Source of the DNA: Martinezella hainanensis | GTDB lineage: Bacteria; Pseudomonadota; Alphaproteobacteria; Rhizobiales; Rhizobiaceae | Reading direction: 5' to 3' | Length of the DNA: 64,000 nucleotides | NCBI RefSeq assembly: GCF_900094555.1 | Contig: NZ_FMAC01000009.1 | Coordinates: 186,001-250,000 of the forward strand | Shown here: positions 52,997-62,161 of the stretch, piece after piece | How positions within the stretch are numbered: position 1 is the first letter of the stretch | How the letters are laid out: each line of letters opens with the position of its first letter | Position numbers and translations under genes: made by a program | The notes under the pieces: model-generated | The model's database searches: none | What the model was told of the DNA's origin: nothing | Seen by the model: only the letters and a program-made list of their open reading frames with translations

Positions 52997-53206
52997 TCAC
53001 GGCATCAAGCTGCACCACCATGATGGCGCATGCGGCAGCGGCCGGGTCTCGGCATGTTTCGGCGGCTCCTCGTTCTCGTCGGGATTGGGAACGGGAACTT
53101 CATCCGGCAGCCTGTCCGGCTCCGGCTCTTCGATGGGTGGTTTCGGCGTCCAGCCTGGTTCCGGTATCGGAGGCGACTCGGGGATCGGCTCGTTCGGTAC
53201 AGACAT
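52997..53206 (-). CDS. Small proline- and glutamate-rich protein
   Basis: A 69-residue protein (MSVPNEPIPESPPIPEPG...) with about one third proline and many Glu/Asp residues, probably disordered. An AAAGGAG Shine-Dalgarno 7 bp before the ATG supports it as real. It has no signal peptide or membrane segment. Function unknown. Confidence 0.65.
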   Translation of the reverse strand: MSVPNEPIPESPPIPEPGWTPKPPIEEPEPDRLPDEVPVPNPDENEEPPKHAETRPLPHAPSWWCSLMP

Positions 53207-53396
53207 GCCCGCTCCTTTCGTCTGGTTGCCGATATGGAGACAACGACGAGCGCTGCGGACGGTTCCAAGATAATTTCGGCAGGCGGCCCGCGTTTGCGAG
53301 ATGGGCGCGATTTGCCATTCCCCGCCGTTCGTCCCTCGCTGCTGGACAAAGACCGGACGAAGCCTAGTATTTCAGATAGAGATCAGGGAGGCCAGG

Positions 53397-53546
53397 ATGA
53401 TGAGCGACAAGAAGCAACAGAAACTGGACGAAAAAGAACACAAGGAACAGGACGATTATCTGGAAGAAGCGCTGGAAGAGACTTTTCCGGCAAGCGATCC
53501 GATATCACCCGGGCACGTGTCGAAGAAGCCTGAAGACAAGAAATAG
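53397..53546 (+). CDS. Small charged protein with TFPASDP motif
   Basis: A 49-residue Lys/Glu-rich protein (MMSDKKQQKLDEKEHKEQDD...) ending in EETFPASDPISPGHV and a short tail. The TFPASDP motif recurs in short proteobacterial proteins of unknown function. An AGGGAGG ribosome-binding site precedes tandem ATGs (53397, 53400). Confidence 0.7.
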   Translation: MMSDKKQQKLDEKEHKEQDDYLEEALEETFPASDPISPGHVSKKPEDKK

Positions 53547-53599
53547 GCTTCAGCGGCCAATGGCGCCGACATCTGCTACGAACGGATCAAGGGAGATAA

Positions 53600-53676
53600 T
53601 GGTACGGTTGGGGGGTCTCGAACCTCCGACCTCAGGTGCCACAAACCTGCGCTCTAACCAACTGAGCTACAACCGC
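53600..53676 (-). tRNA. tRNA-His(GTG)
   Basis: A 77-nt cloverleaf with encoded CCA: acceptor GCGGTTG pairing with CAACCGT, D-stem GCTC, anticodon loop TTGTGGC (anticodon GTG), T-loop TTCGAGA. Position 73 is A and the first pair is G1-U72, without the usual G-1:C73. This is the recoded tRNA-His described for alphaproteobacteria. A tRNA-stem mismatch (A-C) is present in the T-stem. Confidence 0.95.
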
Positions 53677-53829
53677 ACATGCTCGCGTCGCCGCGAACGG
53701 GGGTGACATACGAGGACTTTGAAATTATTTCAAGTCCTATCTCCCCGCAATACAAAAAAGCTTTGCAGATATCCAAATGATGATGCGCGGCCGGATACCG
53801 GCCACGCCGGCTTGCGGCGGAAATGAAAA

Positions 53830-53862
53830 GTCCCGCCAGAGGTTTTCACCTGCAGGCGGGAC
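53830..53862 (-). terminator. Terminator of the phasin gene
   Basis: GTCCCGCC...GGCGGGAC (8-bp arms, with an inner AGGT/ACCT pairing) followed on the minus strand by TTTTC. It lies about 31 bp past the phasin stop. Confidence 0.7.
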
Positions 53863-53893
53863 ATTCGTGCCTTGGGAGGCTTATCGGAGGTGA

Positions 53894-54340
53894 TTAGGCC
53901 TTGAAGGAGGCCATTGCCTTTTCAGCGGCATCCTTGGCAGGCTTTGCCAGCTTTTCGGCGACCTTCTTGGTGGTGTCCTGAATGGACTTGGCCTGCTCGA
54001 CGGTGACTTCGGCCTGCTTGCGGATGAAAGCCGTCTGAAGTTCGAAGAGTTCGGCAACGGACTTGACGCGAAGCAGGGCTTCCATGTGAGCCAGCGAGCT
54101 TTCGGCATTGGTGCGCAGAACGTCGATAGCCTTGAGGCCGATTTCTACGGAACCAGCCTGTGCGGTCTGCACGGTTGCTTCAACCGTCTTGCCGGCTTCT
54201 TCGGTAGCAGCCTTCAGCTTGGCAAAGGCTTCCTTGGACTGGGCAGCACCCTTTTCAGCGAAATCGCGGAAGGATTCGGAGAACTTGGACGGATCGAATG
54301 CAGCCGTTGAAAAAACGTCGTCTTTCTTTACAGTAGCCAT
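53894..54340 (-). CDS. Phasin family protein
   Basis: A 148-residue almost entirely helical, Ala/Lys/Glu-rich protein with amphipathic heptads and no membrane segment. The central SSLAHMEALLRVKSVAELFELQ block and following FIRKQAEVTVEQAKS match the Phasin_2 domain. Phasins coat polyhydroxybutyrate granules. It has its own terminator and a promoter region with TTGTGC/GCACAA palindromes. Confidence 0.92.
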   Translation of the reverse strand: MATVKKDDVFSTAAFDPSKFSESFRDFAEKGAAQSKEAFAKLKAATEEAGKTVEATVQTAQAGSVEIGLKAIDVLRTNAESSLAHMEALLRVKSVAELFELQTAFIRKQAEVTVEQAKSIQDTTKKVAEKLAKPAKDAAEKAMASFKA

Positions 54341-54414
54341 GATTACGCTCCTAAAAGGGCCCTCCCTGAGGCGCCCGTCGTGAACCTGTGTGAGGGGTAT
54401 ATAATATAAAATAT

Positions 54415-54447
54415 TGTGCAGTGCAACATATTTGTGCGCCGCACAAG
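54415..54447. promoter_or_regulatory. TTGTGC-GCACAA palindromes upstream of the phasin gene
   Basis: TTGTGCGCCGCACAA (54433-54447) is a perfect 15-bp dyad with a central base. A second related site TTGTGCAGTGCAACA lies at 54415-54429. TGC/GCA dyads are typical of PhaR/AniA, the repressor of phasin genes. A TATAATATAAAATA stretch next to them may be the -10 region. Confidence 0.5.
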
Positions 54448-54508
54448 GCGTTAACCTTTCCGGCCGAAAAATGGGCCGTTCGCTGGACCGAAAAGCGGGG
54501 CGCCGTTA

Positions 54509-54523
54509 TTAATAAAGCGTTAA
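54509..54523. promoter_or_regulatory. Consensus CtrA-binding site upstream of the PdhS-like kinase
   Basis: TTAATAAAGCGTTAA is an exact TTAA-N7-TTAA CtrA box, 40 bp before the kinase ATG. A half site (GTTAACC) occurs about 55 bp further upstream. Confidence 0.7.
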
Positions 54524-54562
54524 ATCACGAGAGGCGATTACGCCCGCAAAACAGGTTGGAAA

Positions 54563-57500
54563 ATGCCCGCAATTCAATATCCGTTCATTGACATTGCCGT
54601 GCATCCGCGCGTTCGGGAACGCTTCGCGCGCGGTGAAGCCATGGTCATGTTTTCGACCGGCATGGATCGCGTGCTCTGGGCCAACGGCGCCGGCGCCAAC
54701 CTCTTTGGCTATGACGCCATTTACGATTTTGTCGAACAGGGGCCGAAGTCCGGCGACGTCTCTTTCCGCCAGATCGAGGCAACGGCGCGCGGCCTTGGTG
54801 CTGTCGGCGATCAGCGCACATTCCTGATCCGCATGGCCTCGGGCTTTCAGCGGGCTGTCGTCAATGCGGCCGTCGAACTCATTCGCATCCAGGCCGGCGA
54901 AGAAGCGGTGCTGTTTTCCTCTCCGGTTTCTTCGAAGCCGCTCTCATCGGCCGAATGCGCCAAGCGCATGATTGGCGGGTTCGATGATCCCGATACACAT
55001 ATGGCCGTCATCGGCCGCGATGGCGAAATCGTCACCGCGTCCGCCGGCTTCCAAACGCTCGGCGTGACGCCGCAGACAGCGCGGATGTTAACGACCATGG
55101 CCGGCGCGCAGCCGGATCGGCTGATCAAGCGGCCGATCTCGACCGCCCATGGTTATCTGCCCGCCGCCATCGGCAAGCTCTCAGAAATCCCTGCCCTGCA
55201 TTTGCTCTTCGTGGTCGAGGCTGTGATGAGCCGCCTCGATCCAACCGAAGGCCCTGCCGGTCACGAGCGGCCCGCCGCAAACGTGGAACCACAGGCGGAG
55301 GAAGCCCGCACGGAACTTGAGGCAGCGGCCGCCGATGAAGCGCCTCAAACCGCTCCGGCGGCACCGTTCGGCGACGTTATCGATGCGGTGGCCGATATCG
55401 AAGAGCTGGACGAGACGTCGGAATATCGGGAGGACGAGCAACAGGTGGTGGCCCCGGCCGCCAGAAACCCAAGCGAAGCCGGAACGGAAGCGACTGCTGA
55501 TGCGAATGGCACGCCCAGCGCGGTTGCCGCAACCGAAGCTCATGTCGATGAGCATCAGCCGGAAGCCACAACGGCTAGCGAAGATGAAGCTGCCGTAGAG
55601 GCGACGGCGGCAGCAGAACCGCCTCCGCCAGAAACCCATACCGATCCGGAAACCCATACCGATATTGAAAACACGCCTGCGGAGGGATTCAATTTCAAGC
55701 GCAACGGGCGCGCCACCCGTTTTGTCTGGAAGATCGATGCGGCCGGGCATTTCAGCGAGGTTTCCCGCGAGTTTGCCGATGCGGTCGGACCGCATGCCGC
55801 CCAGATTGCCGGCACCGCTTTTGCCGATGTCGCTCGCCGTTTCAATCTCGATCCTGACGGCAAGATCGCGGAACTATTGGCGCGGCGTGATACATGGTCC
55901 GGCCGAACCATCTACTGGCCAGTGGAAGGTACGAACCTGACCGTGCCGGTCGACCTTGCCGCCCTGCCGACCTATACGCGCAGCCGCGAATTCGACGGCT
56001 TCCGAGGCTTCGGCGTTGTCCGCCTGGCGGATGCCGTCGAAGATCCGATGAAGCGCGGCATGGCGCTCGGCACACAAGCGACCGACGATGCTGCAGCTTT
56101 CACCGAACCGGCCGTGGAAGCGGAGGCGGCATCGAATGAGCAGCCGGCTCCCGAAGTCGAATCTCCATTGGCGACAGAAGAGATCGAAAGCCCCGCCCGG
56201 GATACCGCAGAAACCGGGCCGGTCCCGCATTACGAACCGCCTGCATTGCGGATTTCCGAGACACCGAACCGCCGTGAGTCGGACAAGGTCGTCCGTCTGC
56301 ACGAGCGCCGGACGGTGACGCAGGCTGCCCTTTCGCTCAGCGAACAGGCAGCTTTCCGCGAAATCGCCCGACAGCTCGAGCCCTTCGGCAAGCGCACGGA
56401 ACCGCCAGCGGAGCAGCCGCACGACGGGCTGCATGAGGAAGGTGCCGATACCCCTCCACAACCGAATGCGGCGGACGAAATCCTCTCCGAGGCACCCAAA
56501 ACGACTGATGGAAATGGCCACGGCGATGACCAGCCGCCGGCAGCGCCAACTATAGAAGAGAATGTAGCGCCGCCGGTCGTGAAGCTCGTCGACACTGCGG
56601 ATGATAACGGCCCGAAAACGGGTGACGAGGCGGCCACCGAAGTTTCGCCGGCATCGGCCGAGCCAGAAGAGGATTTCGACCCCCTCGATGTTCTGAGCAA
56701 TGCCATTCCGCCGCGCGTGAAGATGCGCACCGGCCTGTCGTCCGACATCGTCGACCAGCTGCCGCTCGCCGTTCTCATCCATGCCGGTGATCGGCTGATC
56801 CACGGCAATCCGGAATTCCTGCGGCTGACCGGCTATGACAGCCTCGATGAGCTCGAACAGGTCGGCGGATTGGATGCGCTGTTGCAGCGCAACGATCTGG
56901 AGAGCAAGACCGAGCAACCCGGCACGATAATGGTCGTGCGCGCTGACGATGCGCTGGTGCCTGTCACGGCACGGCTGCAGTCGATCCGCTGGGAAGAAGA
57001 CGGTACGGCCCTGATGCTGGCGCTGATGCCGGTGGAGAAAAGCGAGCCGCCCGCACCGCCACCACAGCCAATTCCTGAAGAAGCTCGCCCCGAGCGCATC
57101 CTCGAGAAGGTCGCGAAGCTGCAGGTGGAGATCGAGGAGCTACGCTCGACGCTGGAGACGGCGACGGACGGCGTCATCATCATCGGCCAGGATGGCGAGA
57201 TCCGCTCGATGAACCGCTCGGCCAGCGCCCTCTTCAACTATGACGACCAGGAAACCCGCGGCAAACCTTTCGTCATGCTGTTTGCCCATGAGAGCCAGAA
57301 GGCGGTGCTCGACTATCTCGGCGGCCTGTCCGGTCATGGTGTCGCCAGCGTGCTCAACGATGGCCGCGAAGTGATCGGCCGCGAGGCATCCGGCGGCTTC
57401 GTGCCGCTCTTCATGACCATGGGACGCCTCAACTCCTCGAACGGCTACTGCGCCGTCATCCGCGACATCACGCAGTGGAAGCGGACCGAGGAAGAGCTGC

Positions 57501-58237
57501 GCAACGCCAAGCGCGCCGCCGAAACCGCCAATGCCCACAAGACGGACTTCCTGGCTCGCGTCAGCCATGAAATCCGCACGCCGCTCAACGCCATCATCGG
57601 CTTTTCCGACATGATGGCTGGCGAGCGCTTCGGGCCGATCGGCCATTCGCGCTATGTCGAATATGCGACCGATATCGGCCGCTCCGGCCGCCATGTGCTC
57701 GATATCGTCAACGATCTCCTCGACATCTCGAAGATCGAAGCCGGCGAGATGGACCTGGATTTCGCCTCGGTAGGCCTCAACGAGGCGATCACCGAAGCGG
57801 TGTCGCTGGTGCAGCCGCAGGCCAACAGCCAGCGCGTCATCATTCGCACGGCGCTGTCGCAAGCGGTGCCAAATGTCGTCGCCGACCTGCGCTCGATCAA
57901 GCAGATCGCGCTGAATATCCTCTCCAATGCCATCCGCTTCACGCCGTCGGGCGGCCAGATCGTGGTGTCGACAGCCTATGAAGGCAATGGCAGCGTGGTG
58001 ATGCGCATCAGGGATACCGGCGTCGGCATGACGCGCTCGGAGCTGGAACAGGCGATGAAGCCCTTCCGGCAGGTCTCGACGAATGCCCGCAAGCGCGGCG
58101 ACGGCACCGGCCTCGGCCTGCCGCTGACCAAGGCCATGGTCGATGCCAACAGGGCGACCTTCTCGATCAACTCGGCCCCGAACGAGGGCACTCTGGTCGA
58201 GATCACCTTCCCCTCGCCGAGGGTGCTGGCGAACTGA
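54563..58237 (+). CDS. pdhS: PdhS-like cell-cycle sensor histidine kinase
   Basis: A 1224-residue cytoplasmic kinase without membrane segments. N-terminal PAS-like domain (about 20-80), an Ala/Glu-rich linker (about 225-370), a PAS-like domain (about 375-490), a second acidic linker (about 505-715), two PAS domains (about 725-820 and 855-985), then HisKA with H1002 in VSHEIRTPLNAIIGF, and HATPase_c (NILSNAIRFTPSGG, DTGVGM, GTGLGLPL). The architecture is that of PdhS, PleC/DivJ-type kinases that set DivK phosphorylation at one cell pole in Rhizobiales. No receiver domain is present. A CtrA box upstream suggests cell-cycle regulation. Confidence 0.9.
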   Translation: MPAIQYPFIDIAVHPRVRERFARGEAMVMFSTGMDRVLWANGAGANLFGYDAIYDFVEQGPKSGDVSFRQIEATARGLGAVGDQRTFLIRMASGFQRAVVNAAVELIRIQAGEEAVLFSSPVSSKPLSSAECAKRMIGGFDDPDTHMAVIGRDGEIVTASAGFQTLGVTPQTARMLTTMAGAQPDRLIKRPISTAHGYLPAAIGKLSEIPALHLLFVVEAVMSRLDPTEGPAGHERPAANVEPQAEEARTELEAAAADEAPQTAPAAPFGDVIDAVADIEELDETSEYREDEQQVVAPAARNPSEAGTEATADANGTPSAVAATEAHVDEHQPEATTASEDEAAVEATAAAEPPPPETHTDPETHTDIENTPAEGFNFKRNGRATRFVWKIDAAGHFSEVSREFADAVGPHAAQIAGTAFADVARRFNLDPDGKIAELLARRDTWSGRTIYWPVEGTNLTVPVDLAALPTYTRSREFDGFRGFGVVRLADAVEDPMKRGMALGTQATDDAAAFTEPAVEAEAASNEQPAPEVESPLATEEIESPARDTAETGPVPHYEPPALRISETPNRRESDKVVRLHERRTVTQAALSLSEQAAFREIARQLEPFGKRTEPPAEQPHDGLHEEGADTPPQPNAADEILSEAPKTTDGNGHGDDQPPAAPTIEENVAPPVVKLVDTADDNGPKTGDEAATEVSPASAEPEEDFDPLDVLSNAIPPRVKMRTGLSSDIVDQLPLAVLIHAGDRLIHGNPEFLRLTGYDSLDELEQVGGLDALLQRNDLESKTEQPGTIMVVRADDALVPVTARLQSIRWEEDGTALMLALMPVEKSEPPAPPPQPIPEEARPERILEKVAKLQVEIEELRSTLETATDGVIIIGQDGEIRSMNRSASALFNYDDQETRGKPFVMLFAHESQKAVLDYLGGLSGHGVASVLNDGREVIGREASGGFVPLFMTMGRLNSSNGYCAVIRDITQWKRTEEELRNAKRAAETANAHKTDFLARVSHEIRTPLNAIIGFSDMMAGERFGPIGHSRYVEYATDIGRSGRHVLDIVNDLLDISKIEAGEMDLDFASVGLNEAITEAVSLVQPQANSQRVIIRTALSQAVPNVVADLRSIKQIALNILSNAIRFTPSGGQIVVSTAYEGNGSVVMRIRDTGVGMTRSELEQAMKPFRQVSTNARKRGDGTGLGLPLTKAMVDANRATFSINSAPNEGTLVEITFPSPRVLAN

Positions 58238-58255
58238 GAGACAATTGGCTCGCCG

Positions 58256-58654
58256 TCAAAACCAGAGATCGCGCACGCATCGCCCGTCGGAAGGCAGGTC
58301 TTCGAATGTGTCCAGGCCGTCGAAATGATCGATGGGCAGGTCGGCGACGAGATCCGGCGGTGCCAGCCGCAGGTTGACGGCCATGCGACGGCGGCCATCC
58401 TTCTGAAGCCGCAGGCCGCGCCAGCTCAAGACATTGGCGCAGGATGAGCAGAACAATATTTCGAGGGACGGCTGCTTTTCCGCGCGGGCATAGGAAGCCG
58501 TCGGTCCGGTCACGGAGATCCGCTCTCCTTCGTAATCATATGCCCATAGCGCGCCGTAGCGCCGGCAGAGGGTGCAATTGCATGCCGTGATCGAGCCTGG
58601 GTCGCCTTTGAGCGTCCAGCCCGTCTTGCCGCAATGACATGAGCCGATCAGCAT
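58256..58654 (-). CDS. GFA-domain (CENP-V/GFA) zinc protein
   Basis: A 132-residue protein with the Cys pattern of the GFA fold: SCHCG, CNCTLCRR, CSSC. The family is named for Gfa, glutathione-dependent formaldehyde-activating enzyme, but most members have unknown activity. The ATG at 58654 places CHCG at the N-terminus as usual, with GGAG upstream. It is convergent with the kinase gene. Confidence 0.88.
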   Translation of the reverse strand: MLIGSCHCGKTGWTLKGDPGSITACNCTLCRRYGALWAYDYEGERISVTGPTASYARAEKQPSLEILFCSSCANVLSWRGLRLQKDGRRRMAVNLRLAPPDLVADLPIDHFDGLDTFEDLPSDGRCVRDLWF

Positions 58655-58771
58655 GAGCGCCACTCCATTCCGCTGCCTGTCCGACGTGAGCATTCTGCCC
58701 CAGTCGCGCAGCGCGTGCAAATCTCCGTGTTAGAGATCGCTCATGGAAAGAACGCTCATCGGCAGCTTCGT

Positions 58772-59662
58772 TCAGCTTGCGAGAGCCAGCCCTCCGTAAC
58801 GACTGACTTCGCTCTCGATCTCTGTAACGAGGGTATCGAGCGCGGGATTTCTGACCTTGCGTCCGCGACGCACCACATAGGCCAAATTAGGTGGCGCCGG
58901 CAGACCGTTGGTGACGATCTCCATATCGGGCTGCAAGTGGCGGCCGTTCAGCAACGCCACGCCCAAGCCTGAGGTCACGGCCGCGATGATGCCCGCCGCA
59001 CTCGCACATTCGAAGACGGTTTCCAGACCCACGCCGCCATCCTGCCCGATATCCAGCGCCCATCGGCGATAGAAGCATTCATCATCGAAAGAGAGGAAGG
59101 GGACCGGGCCGCCCGGCGGCAGAGTCAGGTCCGGATGCTTGACCCAATGCAGCTGTTCGCGAAAGAGAACGACATCGGTCGGGCGGACCTCATGGGCGAA
59201 GACCTGGATAATGGCGGCGTCAAGCTCCCCTCGTTCCAGCATTGCCCGAAGGATGAGGCTCATGCGGACCTTGGTGCGCACGGAGACATTCGGATGCAGG
59301 CGGCGGAACCGCCCCAAGATGCGGGCAAGGTCGGTGCAGGTCGTATCCTCGGTCAGGCCGAGGGCGACACGGCCGGCAAGCGATGTCTTCGAGAGGCTCA
59401 GCAGCGCCTCATCATGCAGGCCGAGAATGCGCCCGGCATAATCAAGCAGGTCCTCCCCGGCTGTGGTGAACATCGACGCTCCGGGCTTGCGGTTCAGGAG
59501 ATCGCAATCGAGGCTCGTCTCCAGCCGCTTGATCTTGTGGCTAACGGCGGATTGCGACAGGCCCAGCGCCTCGGCGGCGCGGGTGATACCGCCGTGGTGA
59601 CGGATCGCCCACAGCGCACGCAGAGCATCGATTTCCAAGCGGCGGCTTGTCAATTCGGTCAT
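58772..59662 (-). CDS. LysR-family regulator
   Basis: A 296-residue LysR regulator: RRLEIDALRALWAIRHHGGI at the start and recognition helix QSAVSHKIKRLE, effector-binding domain about residues 95-290. The ATG at 59662 is preferred over the longer frame. It is divergent (175-bp gap) from an EamA transporter gene, its probable target. Confidence 0.9.
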   Translation of the reverse strand: MTELTSRRLEIDALRALWAIRHHGGITRAAEALGLSQSAVSHKIKRLETSLDCDLLNRKPGASMFTTAGEDLLDYAGRILGLHDEALLSLSKTSLAGRVALGLTEDTTCTDLARILGRFRRLHPNVSVRTKVRMSLILRAMLERGELDAAIIQVFAHEVRPTDVVLFREQLHWVKHPDLTLPPGGPVPFLSFDDECFYRRWALDIGQDGGVGLETVFECASAAGIIAAVTSGLGVALLNGRHLQPDMEIVTNGLPAPPNLAYVVRRGRKVRNPALDTLVTEIESEVSRYGGLALAS

Positions 59663-59837
59663 GGCAAACTCGCTCCAGATTATAGTTCGGCGGAGAGAAT
59701 GCATATTCCGGCAGCGTTAAGCAAATATTCATGAGTTTTTAGACTGAAATGTCATGTCTCGATTGATATTTGTCATGTGCCATCAAGCCGGTACTCGCCT
59801 ATGGCTGAACCGAGACGGACATGTAATCGAGAGCCTG

Positions 59838-60734
59838 ATGACAGACCAAAGCCTATCCCGGACCGCGCCGAACGAACGCCGCTTTCTTTGGCCGTTAATG
59901 GCCGCGCTCCTGATCGTCAGCTGGAGTTCCGGTTTCATCGGCATTCGCTATGCCAGCCAGGAGGCCAGCGTCATGCTGGTGCTGTTCTGGCGCACGCTTC
60001 TATCCGGTTTGATTCTGCTGCCCTTTGCGCTTTCGATCGGGCCACGGCTGCGGCCGCGCGCGATAGCCGAACAGATGCTGTTCGGCGTGATGTCGGTCTT
60101 CCTCTATCTCGGCGGATTCGCACTCGCGATCGAGCAGCGGGTACCGACGGGGCTGGTGGCACTGATCTCGGACCTCTTGCCGCTGGCGATTGCAGCTCTC
60201 TCCCAACCGGTCCTCGGGGAGCGGCTGACTGGACGCCAATGGCTGGGAACGGCGATCGCAGTCGCAGGCGTGCTGATCGTATCGATCGATAGCCTCAGCT
60301 TCGGCGCAGCTCCCATCTGGGCCTATGGATTGACCGTCGGCTCGATGCTCGTCTTTGCCTTCGCATCGGTGCTGCACAAGCGGCGGCGCACGGGGCATTT
60401 GCCCGTTCACCAAAGCCTCTGCATCCATACGCTGACAGCCTCGGTGCTCTTCGGCATCTGCGCGATGATGCAGGGCGACATCGCACCGCCTCTGACCCGC
60501 GGCTTTGCGATCGGCATGATATGGCTGGTGCTGATCGCGACCTTCGCCGCCTATTCGGTCTATTACACCAGCCTGCGCCTCTTTCCTGTCGCGCAGGTCA
60601 GCGCGGCCATCTATCTCAGCCCGCCCGTGACCATGCTGTGGGCCTGGGCCTTGTTTTCCGAACCGCTGACAACGGCAATGTTCGCGGGATTGGCGGTGAC
60701 GCTGGTAGGAGTTTGGCTGACATCCCGCAGATGA
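59838..60734 (+). CDS. EamA/DMT-family transporter
   Basis: A 298-residue inner-membrane protein with ten predicted segments in two EamA repeats (YLGGFALAIEQRVPTGLVALI; ALFSEPLTTAMFAGLAVTLVG). It probably exports a metabolite or drug. ATG 59838 (MTDQSLSRT) is chosen; a longer frame exists upstream. It is divergent from a LysR gene. Confidence 0.88.
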   Translation: MTDQSLSRTAPNERRFLWPLMAALLIVSWSSGFIGIRYASQEASVMLVLFWRTLLSGLILLPFALSIGPRLRPRAIAEQMLFGVMSVFLYLGGFALAIEQRVPTGLVALISDLLPLAIAALSQPVLGERLTGRQWLGTAIAVAGVLIVSIDSLSFGAAPIWAYGLTVGSMLVFAFASVLHKRRRTGHLPVHQSLCIHTLTASVLFGICAMMQGDIAPPLTRGFAIGMIWLVLIATFAAYSVYYTSLRLFPVAQVSAAIYLSPPVTMLWAWALFSEPLTTAMFAGLAVTLVGVWLTSRR

Positions 60735-60751
60735 GGGGCGGATGCCTTCCG

Positions 60752-62155
60752 TTACGAAACGAAGACGGTCCAGCCAACGCCCAAAGCGGCGGACGCCAAT
60801 AAGGTCGAGATCACCGACATCTTCAGGCGAAAGATCGCGATGGCGGCAAGCAAGGTCAACACCAACGAGGGCGATGAAAGCGAGGTCAAGACGGGCACGT
60901 CCATCGTCCAGGAACCATAGGTGAAGCTTGTAGTCTTGCCGAACAGCACATGGAGCCCGAACCAAATCGCGAGATTGAGGATGACGCCCACCACAGCCGC
61001 CGTTATCGCCGACATGGCTCCGGTCAGCGCGACATTGCCGCGCATCTTCTCGATAAACGGCGCGCCTGCGAAAATCCAAAGGAAGCTTGGCAGGAACGTG
61101 ACCCATGTTGTCAGCACGGCAGCGAAGGTTGCTGCCGCAAGAGGCCCGAGGGTACCGGGATTGCGATAGCCCGCCAGGAACCCGACGAACTGCGTGACCA
61201 TGATCAGTGGCCCAGGGGTTGTTTCCGCCATACCCAGACCGTCCAGCATCTCGCCAGGCCGCAGCCAGCCCAACTGCTGTACGGCCTGCTGCGCCACATA
61301 TGCCAGCACGGCATACGCGCCCCCAAAGGTCACGATTGCCATCTCGCTGAAGAATATCCCGATTTTGGAAAAGACGTTATCGGGACCGAGCGTAATCAGG
61401 AGGGCCGCAACCGGAATGAGCCACGCGGCCGCTAAGGCACCTGACGTCTTCAGAGACCAAGCGAGATTCTGTCGAGCGTGCAAAGGGATCTCCTCGCCAA
61501 GAACGGAGTCCCTATCCTCCAAAATCGTTCCGGAGCCCGATTTGTGTCCGCCACCTATCTTGAAGGCAGCGACCCCTCCGCGAGAGGCGAGGTAGCCGAT
61601 AAGTCCGGCCCCAACGATAATGATCGGAAACGGAACGTGCAGGAAGAAGATCGCCACGAAAGCAGCCGCGGCCAATGCAACCATGGCCTTGTTTTTGAGG
61701 GCTCGGCTGCCGACGCGGAAGACGGCCTGGATTACGACCGCCAGTACGGCGCATTTGAGCCCGAAAAACATCCCTTCGACAAAGGTCAAGCTCCCGAACA
61801 GGACGTAGACATAACTAAGCGCGAGGATTGCCAGGAAGCCCGGCAAGACGAACAGAATGCCTGCGATCATGCCGCCCAGCGTCCCGTTCAGCAGCCAGCC
61901 GATATAGATGGCAAGCTGATGCGCCTCCGGGCCCGGCAGCAGCATGCAGTAGTTGAGAGCATGGAGGAACCTGTGCTCTCCCACCCATTTCTTTTCATCG
62001 ACGACGATACGGTGCATGACGGCGATCTGCCCAGCCGGTCCGCCGAAGCTCAAGGCGGCAACGCGGGTCCAGACCTTGATCGCCTCACGGAGGGGAACAA
62101 CGTCCCTATCAAGCGTGCTTGATCGCGCGGCCGCGTTCTTGACGAGGTCGGTCAT
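60752..62155 (-). CDS. chrA: Chromate transporter ChrA
   Basis: A 467-residue long-chain ChrA, two homologous halves. ALSFGGPAGQIAVMH and LLPGPEAHQLAIYIGWLLNGTLGG near the N-terminus, and VTFGGAYAVLAYVAQ with TPGPLIMVTQFVGF in the second half, are the duplicated signatures. It pumps chromate out of the cell. It is 6 bp downstream of chrB. Confidence 0.95.
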   Translation of the reverse strand: MTDLVKNAAARSSTLDRDVVPLREAIKVWTRVAALSFGGPAGQIAVMHRIVVDEKKWVGEHRFLHALNYCMLLPGPEAHQLAIYIGWLLNGTLGGMIAGILFVLPGFLAILALSYVYVLFGSLTFVEGMFFGLKCAVLAVVIQAVFRVGSRALKNKAMVALAAAAFVAIFFLHVPFPIIIVGAGLIGYLASRGGVAAFKIGGGHKSGSGTILEDRDSVLGEEIPLHARQNLAWSLKTSGALAAAWLIPVAALLITLGPDNVFSKIGIFFSEMAIVTFGGAYAVLAYVAQQAVQQLGWLRPGEMLDGLGMAETTPGPLIMVTQFVGFLAGYRNPGTLGPLAAATFAAVLTTWVTFLPSFLWIFAGAPFIEKMRGNVALTGAMSAITAAVVGVILNLAIWFGLHVLFGKTTSFTYGSWTMDVPVLTSLSSPSLVLTLLAAIAIFRLKMSVISTLLASAALGVGWTVFVS

Positions 62156-62161
62156 AGTTTC

